Source of the DNA: Acidobacteriaceae bacterium
Lineage (GTDB): Bacteria; Acidobacteriota; Terriglobia; Terriglobales; Acidobacteriaceae
Direction: 5' to 3'
Assembly (NCBI GenBank): GCA_003152795.1
Contig: PMBA01000128.1
Span: forward strand, 1 to 14,070
DNA length: 14,070 bases
Part shown: in pieces, positions 1 to 6,163 of the stretch
How the letters are laid out: every line of letters starts with the position of its first letter
Numbering within the stretch: position 1 is the stretch's first letter
The notes under the pieces: generated by a model
Database searches by the model: none
What the model was told of the DNA's origin: nothing
What the model saw: the letters and a program-made list of their open reading frames with translations, nothing else
Translations under genes and position numbers: made by a program

Positions 1-149
1 GCTCAAAGCGGCAGTCGTCGAACAAACCTTGAAATTTTGGACCTCGAACCCAGGCTCTTCAAGGAGAGCATTGGTACCGCGCCATCGGCTCAAAGTCAAG
101 GCAAAATTTAGAGCGATCGCGCGGCGCAATCTTAATTACGATGCTCGCA

Positions 150-166
150 CCAAACGCCGGCGTTGG
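150..166 (-). terminator. Possible weak terminator hairpin downstream of the SH3 genes
   Basis: A 12-base perfect palindrome (AACGCCGGCGTT, 153-164) is extended by CC/GG across one bulged base. Read on the minus strand it lies about 27 bases past the stop codon of the SH3 gene that ends at 193. There is no T-run after it, so it is not a classic intrinsic terminator. It may be a 3'-end stabilising hairpin or chance in GC-rich DNA. A second small hairpin (GCTCT/AGAGC, 54-69) lies further on. I see no gene in 1-192. Confidence 0.25.
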
Positions 167-192
167 CAACCGCCTCTCCCGCAGCAAGGCGA

Positions 193-1551
193 CTAGTGAC
201 CGCTGGCAGGGGCGGAAACATTGAATGTCTCTGGCGGATCAAAATAACAGCGATGCCAAAGAGCTGAGTCGGACAACGAGCCCGCCTTCCAGGCCTGAAC
301 CGTGGGGAAGGTGGCGGCGATCATGCCGCCATCGACGGAGTCGAAGATCAATACGACCCCGGAAAGTTCCTGTGAATTTGCCGCGAGTTCCGCGTAGGTC
401 TTATCGAGCAAGGACTTTGCGAATTCCAATTTGGCTTGAGCGCCGGCGTCCTTCTCGCTCTCCTGTATTTTTTGCACCGAGATAATTTTCACGTTGCGGC
501 CGCGAAGGGGCTCCCAATCGCCGGGGAAGGGAGCAGTCTCCTCGCGGGCCACCTGAAAGAGATCGGCGACGGGGGCAGCGCTGGCGCGGGCCGTCGGAAT
601 ATCGGAAATGCCCTCGGGCATCTCGAGGCTGGTGCGCCAGATCCAACCGCGAGACAAGCCGGAGATGCGGACGTGAACCCAGTCGGCATTGAAATCGAGC
701 ATTTCAAATTCATCGTGGGCGCTGGCCAGAAAGAGAGTCTTGCCATTCAAACTGGGAGTGGCAACGACGGGAGTACCGGATTTTTTTATGGCGACAAGAT
801 TTTTCGGATGAGCCTGGCTTTTGAGCACGTCCTCGAGACTTGCGGCCTCGGCCTGCAAGGTGGATTGAGGATGATCCGAGGGCTTCTGAGACTGCCTGGC
901 ATCGGCGAGTTGCTGGGGGGAGAAGCCGCGCTGGAGCGAAGACGAGAAGGTGGGCCGGTTGTCGGGCACGGTGGGCATGGGCGCGGAGATGGCGGGTTCG
1001 GCGCTGGTCGACGGTGGCGGCGGAGAAATCCCCGGGCCGGCATTGGCGGTGGAAGCGTCCCGAGAACGTTCCGCGGAACTCGCCGGACCAGGAGCGCTCG
1101 CCAGCAGATCGGTCAACTGGTCGAGGAGATCGGATTCGAGGCGGCCATTGGAAGTGAGCAACTGGTATCCCGAGCGCGATTGGATGGAATCGGTGTACCA
1201 CGCAGTGACCTTCGTGGTCACGCGCACGACGGAACCGCCAGACGCAGCCGGACTGACCTGAACGGTGGATTGGAAATAGGCGCGCTGGTAGCGGTTCAAA
1301 GGGTGATCGCCCGGCAAAGCGAAACCTTCGAGCGCCGGGAGCCGCCCGCTGATGGACGATTGCAACTGCTTGAGGGCTTTTTCCACGGCGTTTTTCGACT
1401 GAGGGTAGGTGCGCTGGCTGGTCGCTGCCTGCGGACTTGTCTGGGCAGCAGCGTTCTGCGCCGCGGTCGCCAGAAGCAGGAGCACTGGAAACGCGGACGA
1501 CAGCGCAGCGCCAAGGAATCGGCGAGCGAGGCGGGAAGACGGCGGCGTCAT
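193..1551 (-). CDS. Exported SH3-domain protein of unknown function (452 aa)
   Basis: I do not recognise a named family. The start chosen is the ATG at 1551, which overlaps the upstream stop codon as ATGA; the reading frame stays open 11 codons further upstream, but the coupling favours 1551. The N-terminus has an RLARR charged stretch and a hydrophobic core (about 12-32), with likely cleavage near AAAQ (34-37), so the protein is probably exported. Residues about 48-150 form a domain with predicted beta strands that ends in a helical stretch. Residues about 155-240 are a Pro/Ser/Ala-rich linker. Residues about 258-312 look like a bacterial SH3 (SH3b) fold, with a ...DWVHVRISG...GWIWR pattern. 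The C-terminal part (350-440) is a further domain containing VVLIFDSVDGG. SH3b domains commonly bind peptidoglycan or peptides in the cell envelope, so an envelope role is an inference. It is the second gene of a two-gene minus-strand operon. Confidence 0.8.
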   Translation of the reverse strand: MTPPSSRLARRFLGAALSSAFPVLLLLATAAQNAAAQTSPQAATSQRTYPQSKNAVEKALKQLQSSISGRLPALEGFALPGDHPLNRYQRAYFQSTVQVSPAASGGSVVRVTTKVTAWYTDSIQSRSGYQLLTSNGRLESDLLDQLTDLLASAPGPASSAERSRDASTANAGPGISPPPPSTSAEPAISAPMPTVPDNRPTFSSSLQRGFSPQQLADARQSQKPSDHPQSTLQAEAASLEDVLKSQAHPKNLVAIKKSGTPVVATPSLNGKTLFLASAHDEFEMLDFNADWVHVRISGLSRGWIWRTSLEMPEGISDIPTARASAAPVADLFQVAREETAPFPGDWEPLRGRNVKIISVQKIQESEKDAGAQAKLEFAKSLLDKTYAELAANSQELSGVVLIFDSVDGGMIAATFPTVQAWKAGSLSDSALWHRCYFDPPETFNVSAPASGH

Positions 1552-2591
1552 GGCGCCTGCTCCAACTGGTCGCGACGAATCCAACCGTGCTGTCCGTCGT
1601 GGGTTTCGACGCCATACCAGTAGGGGGTTGAAATCAGAATCAAGACTTCCGCACCAGGTTCCAGCGATTTCAGGGTACTGGCAGAGTGGAACGGAGCGGA
1701 TTTGAGGGGGGCGCCGGGCTTGCTGACGAGGCGCTCTACCTGGCGGCGCAGATCGGCAACGTGTTGTTCCAGCGATTCCGCGGGCTGGTCAAACGCGGGC
1801 GACGGTTGCGGCAGCGGAGATGCGGGTGACGCGTGGGCTGGCGCGGCCCGCCCGTCCTCGTTTTCCCCAGTCGCGCTCTCGGGAGATCGCGACGTCGATG
1901 GCGGAGTGCTGAGCAGGACGGTGTCGCTGCCGAGGCCAAAGTTCTGTTTCGCCAAGCGTTCCTGTTTTGCTTCTTCAGCCTGAGCAGTCTCTTTTTTCAT
2001 CAGCTCCACCGCCGCGAGGCGGTCCTGGATGTCTTTGTACTCGCTGCTTTCGACCGAGCCATTGGATTGGTGAACGCTGTGGCGAAAGTCCTCCACAAAG
2101 AGAGCGTCGATTCGAAGGACGGTATTCTTGTCGCCCTGGGGTTGCACGACATAGCGGACGGCCAAGGTTCCCAGATCGCCGCTGTTCTTAAAATTTCGGG
2201 GATCGAGCGCCTGCTTGCGCACTTTGTAGAAGACCCTGCCACCCTCGGTCCATGCTGGAAAGACGGACGTAGAAGTGGCGGCAACCGCTCCGGTGATGTA
2301 CTCATCGCTGTTGTATTCCTTGGTTCCGCGGATGAGGGTGTTCTGGGCCACGTCTTCGACAACCTGAAGGACTTCGGGCTCCGGGAGGGGAAGGGTGACG
2401 ATCAGGCCATCGCCGTACTGAAGGACATCTTTTTCGCGGCCAAGAGACGGGATGGCCGCCGAAGCGAGAAGAAGAAAGAGCAGAGGGAATACGGTTACGC
2501 GCCGGAGAACAACCGGGGAATGGCGTTCAACTCGATGACAAGCCGGTCCAGCATTCAGTCCCGAACCGCTAAAACTTTTGTCCCAGATCAC
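1548..2591 (-). CDS. Exported protein with coiled segments and C-terminal SH3 domain (347 aa)
   Basis: The product is unrecognised. The frame is open back to an ATG at 2729, but the first about 45 codons look non-coding. I prefer the GTG at 2591: it has GGAG six bases upstream and leaves a signal peptide whose hydrophobic core lies at about residues 33-51 (VTVFPLLFLLLASAAIPSLG). Alternatives are ATG 2666, with AAGGGA nine bases upstream, and ATG 2687. The mature protein has a beta-rich domain (about 55-182), a charged helical stretch (185-216) rich in E, K, A and Q, a Pro/Ser linker, a second short helix (272-290, ESLEQHVADLRRQVERL), and an SH3b-like domain at about 293-345 ending GQHGWIRRDQL. 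The order of parts mirrors the downstream protein. Its stop overlaps the next ATG by four bases, so translation is probably coupled. The gene is certain; the exact start is not. Confidence 0.75.
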   Translation of the reverse strand: MIWDKSFSGSGLNAGPACHRVERHSPVVLRRVTVFPLLFLLLASAAIPSLGREKDVLQYGDGLIVTLPLPEPEVLQVVEDVAQNTLIRGTKEYNSDEYITGAVAATSTSVFPAWTEGGRVFYKVRKQALDPRNFKNSGDLGTLAVRYVVQPQGDKNTVLRIDALFVEDFRHSVHQSNGSVESSEYKDIQDRLAAVELMKKETAQAEEAKQERLAKQNFGLGSDTVLLSTPPSTSRSPESATGENEDGRAAPAHASPASPLPQPSPAFDQPAESLEQHVADLRRQVERLVSKPGAPLKSAPFHSASTLKSLEPGAEVLILISTPYWYGVETHDGQHGWIRRDQLEQAP

Positions 2592-2621
2592 GACCCGCTC
2601 CGGAGTTCCTGCTGGAAGAGT

Positions 2622-2648
2622 CTTATACGGTGGATTGAGCGCTGTCAA
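2622..2648 (-). promoter_or_regulatory. Candidate promoter for the SH3 gene pair
   Basis: On the minus strand a perfect TTGACA (2648-2643) is followed after 15 bases by TATAAG (2627-2622). The spacer is shorter than the usual 16-18. A start site about 7 bases on would give a leader of roughly 25 bases to the preferred GTG at 2591. A second, weaker candidate (TTGAAC, 17 bases, TTTACA) lies further upstream, near 2725-2695, and would suit the alternative starts. Support is by pattern only. Confidence 0.25.
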
Positions 2649-2764
2649 CTCGGGTAGAGGGCACATGGAGCGCCATCCCTTAGTCATACTCTGGGACCGA
2701 TGTAAACAATTTGTAAAAAAAATGTTCAAACCCTATTGCACTTCATACCACAGGGTAGTAGTAT

Positions 2765-2777
2765 CCACCGCCGGTGG
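2765..2777. promoter_or_regulatory. Inverted repeat CCACCG-C-CGGTGG in the divergent intergenic region
   Basis: This is a perfect 6+1+6 inverted repeat between the divergent SH3 operon and the respiratory operon. It lies 145-157 bases upstream of the start codon of the cytochrome-porin gene. The size and symmetry suit a dimeric regulator, but no regulator gene is in the window and the site is GC-rich, so chance is possible. Confidence 0.3.
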
Positions 2778-2832
2778 GGTGGGTCGCCCTTCTCGAAAAG
2801 TTTTGTTTGCCGCTGCAAGGCAGAAGCCGGGG

Positions 2833-2854
2833 AATGCCGCTGTCTAACGGCATT
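2833..2854 (+). promoter_or_regulatory. 7-bp inverted repeat/hairpin upstream of the respiratory operon
   Basis: AATGCCG (2833-2839) and CGGCATT (2848-2854) form a perfect 7-bp inverted repeat with an 8-base spacer CTGTCTAA. It ends 67 bases before the ATG of the cytochrome-porin gene. It could be an operator, or a leader hairpin if transcription starts upstream. A weak promoter-like pair (TGGACA 2861-2866, then an AT-rich stretch around 2884-2893) lies just downstream, which would place the repeat at about -60 to -35 and favour an operator role. Confidence 0.35.
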
Positions 2855-2921
2855 GAGGCGTGGACAATTTCCCGGGGCACTGGTTTTTAGAAAATCTACG
2901 AAGTTGTCTGAGGAGTGCAGC

Positions 2922-4346
2922 ATGCGTATGTGGGCGCAGTCTCATCTCTGTCAGAAGCCGCAGCGGGCAACATCGATGCTCGCCGTGGCTTTCGCGTTAG
3001 TCTGTTTGATCCTGGGCGCGTGCCAGCCGGCGAGCGCGTTTCCAGCATTCGCGAGGAAGTATGGCCTGCGTTGCTCGGCGTGTCATGAAAGCTGGCCGAT
3101 GCTGAATTACTTCGGGCAAAAATTCAAAGACAACGGATACCAGCTGATGAACGATCGCGATGCCCCGATCTGGCAGAATCCCGGGTACTGGCCGGTCACG
3201 TTCCGGTTCACGCCGTTTTGGAGCCGGGAGAACGTAAACAAGGTGGCAGTCGACACCGGGAGCGGGCAGCAGAGTCTTACGACCACGGGTTTCAATTACG
3301 GGGGGCTGGACATCCTGAGCGGCGGCACCCTGGAGAAGAACATTTCGGTGCTGTTCGTACCCTCGTCGGACGAGACGGGGAAATTTCACTTCGAGTCGGC
3401 GAACGTGCGTTTCGATAACCTCCTGGGCAGCCCATGGCTGAACGTGAAGGTGGGGAAATTCGAACTCGACAGCTTTGTTTCGGAAAAGCGGACCCTGACG
3501 CTTTCGGCCAATGGGGCCGCCTACCAACTGTTCCATTATATTCCGGTGGGGGATGGGAACATCTTCGGGCAGCTCGGCGACAACCAGTTGGGCGTCGAGT
3601 GGATGGGGCACTCGTTCAACGATCGCACCCGGCTTTCGGTAGCGGTGTTCAACTCAGTGGACGGGAGTCCGGATCTTCCCTACGGACAAAACTCATATTC
3701 AGTGTTCATCGCGGGCAGTCAAGCCTTCAGCGCGGGCAAGCTGGGGGTGCAGAGGATCGGCGGCTACGCGATGATTGGCGAAGCGGCGACAACGTTTGCG
3801 CTGCAAGGCGGGGCGCCGCTGTCGGGTTCGGGAGTGGGCAACAAAGACTTCAGCCGGGTAGGTTTCGAAGGGCTGTTTTACCTCGGTCCGAAGCTGGACT
3901 TCCAGGTCTTCACGCAGCACGGTTCGGATAGCGCGTGGTTCGGCCAAGGGTACGGAGATTTTATCGATAACCCGGGCGGCTTGTGTCCGAACATCAACCC
4001 CACCGGGCCCTGCAACAACACAGGCCAGGGGCTGCCGGCGGGGGCGCGGCGTCCGACCTGGAACGGAGCGTTCGTAGAGACGCACTTGGTGTGGAGTCCG
4101 CAGTTGACCGTATTCCAGCGCTCGGAGTGGGTTCGAATGTCGCAGCAGTCCACGCCTGGGACGCCGTCGGATCTGGGCAACCTGGATAACTACGTGGTGG
4201 GGTATCGCTACAACCCGTTCATGACGAGCCGGGCGGGATTCGCTTTCCATAATGAATTTTCGTGGTTTCGCGAGCGCGGAGGAGCGCCCGACGGGACCGA
4301 CTTGTCCAGCAGCAGTCTGATGCTGGGATTTGATTTTGCATTCTGA
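2922..4346 (+). CDS. Cyc2-like outer-membrane monoheme cytochrome c-porin fusion
   Basis: The predicted product is 474 aa. The ATG at 2922 is chosen because AGGAG (2911-2915) lies six bases upstream; the frame is open further back (to 2736), but that stretch looks like leader. A signal peptide (about 1-39) ends in PASA; an LGAC at 31-34 could also be read as a lipobox. The mature N-terminus carries FAR-x2-G-x2-C-x2-C-H-x3-P-x-L-x2-FG-x2-FK-x2-GY (residues 43-73, heme motif C51-SA-C54-H55), the arrangement seen at the start of Cyc2 iron oxidases. The remaining about 400 residues alternate polar and hydrophobic positions, have turn-rich loops, and end FDFAF with a terminal Phe, as expected for an outer-membrane beta-barrel. 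Cyc2 of Acidithiobacillus ferrooxidans is of similar length. Proposed role: moving electrons across the outer membrane from an extracellular donor. Fe(II) as the donor is inference. It is the first gene of the respiratory operon. An uncharacterised cytochrome-porin with another donor is the main alternative. Confidence 0.8.
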   Translation: MRMWAQSHLCQKPQRATSMLAVAFALVCLILGACQPASAFPAFARKYGLRCSACHESWPMLNYFGQKFKDNGYQLMNDRDAPIWQNPGYWPVTFRFTPFWSRENVNKVAVDTGSGQQSLTTTGFNYGGLDILSGGTLEKNISVLFVPSSDETGKFHFESANVRFDNLLGSPWLNVKVGKFELDSFVSEKRTLTLSANGAAYQLFHYIPVGDGNIFGQLGDNQLGVEWMGHSFNDRTRLSVAVFNSVDGSPDLPYGQNSYSVFIAGSQAFSAGKLGVQRIGGYAMIGEAATTFALQGGAPLSGSGVGNKDFSRVGFEGLFYLGPKLDFQVFTQHGSDSAWFGQGYGDFIDNPGGLCPNINPTGPCNNTGQGLPAGARRPTWNGAFVETHLVWSPQLTVFQRSEWVRMSQQSTPGTPSDLGNLDNYVVGYRYNPFMTSRAGFAFHNEFSWFRERGGAPDGTDLSSSSLMLGFDFAF

Positions 4347-4364
4347 GAAGTGCGAATCCGGCCC

Positions 4365-4378
4365 GCGAGAAATCTCGC
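4365..4378 (+). other. Small intergenic hairpin after the cytochrome-porin gene
   Basis: GCGAG-AAAT-CTCGC forms a 5-bp stem with a four-base loop in the 57-base gap before the diheme cytochrome gene. There is no T-run, so it is not an intrinsic terminator. It may protect the 3' end of a processed transcript. Confidence 0.35.
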
Positions 4379-4403
4379 ATGTGCCGTTTGAGGAGATCAG
4401 CCA

Positions 4404-5330
4404 ATGAGAGTCTTCAAGTCAGTCTACGGTTGCGCCGGGGTTCTCAGTCTGGCGCTGGCAGCAGGGGTTGCGGTATGGGGGCAGGATGCACCTGACACCG
4501 GGCCGAAGGCGCGTCTTGCGCTCAAGGCTACGGAGAGCCACATCGGCAATCTGACTGGGCATGCGGCGGACGGCAAAACGGATTACCGCCGATACTGTGC
4601 GGGCTGTCATGGCGACTACGGCGATGCCAACGGCGAGAACGCGGTGTGGCTGGATCCGAAGCCGCGCGACTTTACGATCGCCACTTTCAAGTGCCGCTCG
4701 ACTCTGACGGGCACTCTGCCGACGGACGAGGATCTGTACAACTCCATCGGTCGGGGCTTCACCAACTCCAACATGCCGATCTGGAATACGTTGAGCCCGC
4801 AGCAGCGGGCGAACCTGGTGGCGTACATCAAGATCTTCTCGCCGCGCTGGGACAAGGAAAAAGCTGGGGAACCGATCAAGATTCCGGCTGAGACCGCCGT
4901 CACCCTGGACAGTATCGCGCACGGGAAAGCGCTGTTCACCAAGCTGGAATGCTGGAAATGTCACGGATCGCACGGGGAGGGCGACGGTCCGTCGGCCTCG
5001 ACGCTTACCGACAGCAAAGACAATCCAATTCGTCCGTACAACTTCGCCGCGGGCAAGGACGACTCGCGGTTCAAGTGTGGGAACAGCAATCAGGATATTT
5101 ACAAGATTTTCATGACTGGCGTGGATGGCACGCCCATGCCTTCGTTCGCCGACGTGATTCAACCCAACGATGCGTGGGATCTGGTGCACTTCCTGAGGAC
5201 GTTGCAGATTAACCGGCACGGCAAGGAGAACGAAGTTCTATCGGCAGCGCACGGAGTGATTCCACCGTACGTGGACAAAAACCCGGCGCCGGCGGCGCCG
5301 GAAAACAAGGCGCCCGGTAGCGGCCAGTAA
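4404..5330 (+). CDS. Periplasmic diheme c-type cytochrome
   Basis: The product is 308 aa. GAGGAG (4390-4395) lies eight bases before the ATG. A signal peptide (about 1-27, ending VAVWGQ) sends it to the periplasm. There are two heme sites, C65-AG-C68-H69 and C183-WK-C186-H187. Likely axial methionines are M124 (SNMPIW) and M245 (TPMPSF). The two halves look like an internal duplication: each has a CxxCHG, a P-x-x-F stretch, an FKC (C97, C225), a D-[LI]-Y helix start, then GxxxxxMP and a closing helix. The tail after about 285 is Pro/Ala-rich. The two-domain form resembles the diheme Cyc1/c4 carriers that link Cyc2 to the oxidase in acidophilic iron oxidisers, and the position directly after the cytochrome-porin gene is the same. 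Its role as the carrier between outer membrane and oxidase is inferred from context. Confidence 0.88.
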   Translation: MRVFKSVYGCAGVLSLALAAGVAVWGQDAPDTGPKARLALKATESHIGNLTGHAADGKTDYRRYCAGCHGDYGDANGENAVWLDPKPRDFTIATFKCRSTLTGTLPTDEDLYNSIGRGFTNSNMPIWNTLSPQQRANLVAYIKIFSPRWDKEKAGEPIKIPAETAVTLDSIAHGKALFTKLECWKCHGSHGEGDGPSASTLTDSKDNPIRPYNFAAGKDDSRFKCGNSNQDIYKIFMTGVDGTPMPSFADVIQPNDAWDLVHFLRTLQINRHGKENEVLSAAHGVIPPYVDKNPAPAAPENKAPGSGQ

Positions 5331-5355
5331 ATGAATATACTCGGCAAATGAAAAC

Positions 5356-5375
5356 AAAACCCGAGGAGGGGTTTT
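5356..5375 (+). promoter_or_regulatory. Hairpin presenting the Shine-Dalgarno in its loop
   Basis: AAAACCC (5356-5362), loop GAGGAG (5363-5368) and GGGTTTT (5369-5375) form a perfect 7-bp stem whose six-base loop is exactly a Shine-Dalgarno sequence. One more T follows (5376). It sits in the 51-base gap before the copper-protein gene, with the ATG at 5382. The unfolded spacing from GAGGAG to ATG is 13 bases, which is long; folding would bring the two closer. It could present or sequester the ribosome site, or act as a partial terminator. Confidence 0.5.
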
Positions 5376-5381
5376 TCTCAA

Positions 5382-6083
5382 ATGCGCACTAAGCCAATAC
5401 TGCTAACTCTTTTGACGTTGCTCGTGTGTTCGTCCCTGATGTTCGCCGGAACGGTGAGCGGAAAAGTGACTTACACGGGCACGCCCGCCAAACAAAAGCC
5501 CATCGACATGGGCAAAGAACCGAGTTGCGCCAAGCAACATGCCACACCCGTGACTGGTGAAACCGTGGTGACGGGTCCCGACAATGCATTGGAAAACGTG
5601 GTGGTGTACGTCTCTTCCGGAGCGCCGGACGATGGTCAGGTTCCGTCGCAGGCGGTGACCTTCGAGCAGAAGGGCTGCCAGTATATTCCACACGTTCTGG
5701 TCATGCACACGAATCAGGAGCTCAAGATCGTGAACAGCGACCAGACCTCGCACAACATTCACCCGCTTGCGAAAGTAAACCGGGAGTGGAATAAATCGCA
5801 ACCGCCGGGTACGGCCCCGATTGTCGATAAGTACGACAAACCGGAATTCATCTCGGTGAAGTGCAATGTCCATCCCTGGATGCACGGCGAATTCGCAGTG
5901 CTTAGCACGAACCACTACGATGTGAGCAAGGGTGGAGGGGACTTCAAGCTGCCGAACCTGCCTCCTGGCAAGTACACGATCACGGCGTGGCATGAGGACT
6001 ATGGCACGCAGACGGCTGACGTGACCATCACCGGCAACGAAACCAAAGACGTCAACTTCACTTTCAAGGCGAAGGCTTACTGA
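5382..6083 (+). CDS. Exported cupredoxin-like copper protein with C-terminal beta-sandwich
   Basis: The product is 233 aa. An N-terminal signal peptide (about 1-22, LLTLLTLLVCSSLMFAG) sends it to the periplasm. Residues about 23-35 begin with GTVSGKVTYTG, typical of carboxypeptidase-regulatory-like sandwiches. The centre has the sequence order of a type 1 copper site: H124 in TSHNIH, then C161, H164 and M167 in CNVHPWMHG. This His-Cys-His-Met set fits a cupredoxin electron carrier. The C-terminus (about 186-230; LPPGKYTITAWHEDYG) is again regulatory-domain-like. C49 and C99 might form a disulfide. It lies between the diheme cytochrome and coxB, the place of the cupredoxin oxidase partner (AcoP, from memory) in the A. 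ferrooxidans rus operon. Electron transfer to the oxidase, or protection or copper loading of its CuA site, are the inferred roles. Confidence 0.75.
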   Translation: MRTKPILLTLLTLLVCSSLMFAGTVSGKVTYTGTPAKQKPIDMGKEPSCAKQHATPVTGETVVTGPDNALENVVVYVSSGAPDDGQVPSQAVTFEQKGCQYIPHVLVMHTNQELKIVNSDQTSHNIHPLAKVNREWNKSQPPGTAPIVDKYDKPEFISVKCNVHPWMHGEFAVLSTNHYDVSKGGGDFKLPNLPPGKYTITAWHEDYGTQTADVTITGNETKDVNFTFKAKAY

Positions 6084-6089
6084 GAGAAC

Positions 6090-6134
6090 GCCGGGTGTTC
6101 CACGTTTCGCGGTTTCGAGACGTGAGCATCCGGC
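6090..6134 (+). other. Long two-part hairpin upstream of coxB
   Basis: GCCGGGTG (6090-6097) pairs with CATCCGGC (6127-6134), with one G-U pair. After a 3x2 internal loop, CACGTTTCG (6101-6109) pairs with CGAGACGTG (6116-6124), again with one G-U, closing a six-base loop CGGTTT. That makes 17 base pairs in 45 bases, the strongest structure in the operon. No T-run follows, so it is not a standard terminator. It separates the cytochrome and copper genes from the oxidase genes and could set an RNA processing or stability boundary. Confidence 0.55.
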
Positions 6135-6163
6135 GCTTGAGCGGGGCGCGGGGAGAATAAGCA

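Noticed and set aside
113..120. GCGATCGC octamer as a repeat element of the HIP1 kind
   Set aside because: I noticed only this one copy and saw no dense distribution, so it is unremarkable in GC-rich DNA.
436..1623. Long plus-strand open frame (395 codons) opposite the first SH3 gene
   Set aside because: It is Arg/Gly-rich with no domain pattern and no ribosome site, and it lies antisense to a gene with a signal peptide and SH3 domain. It is a shadow frame of GC-rich DNA.
1833..2657. Plus-strand open frame opposite the second SH3 gene
   Set aside because: It has no recognisable motif or signal and is antisense to a better-supported gene.
2736..2921. N-terminal extension of the cytochrome-porin protein from an ATG at 2736
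   Set aside because: It would put 62 residues before a normal signal peptide, run through the inverted repeats and lacks a ribosome site, whereas AGGAG precedes the ATG at 2922.
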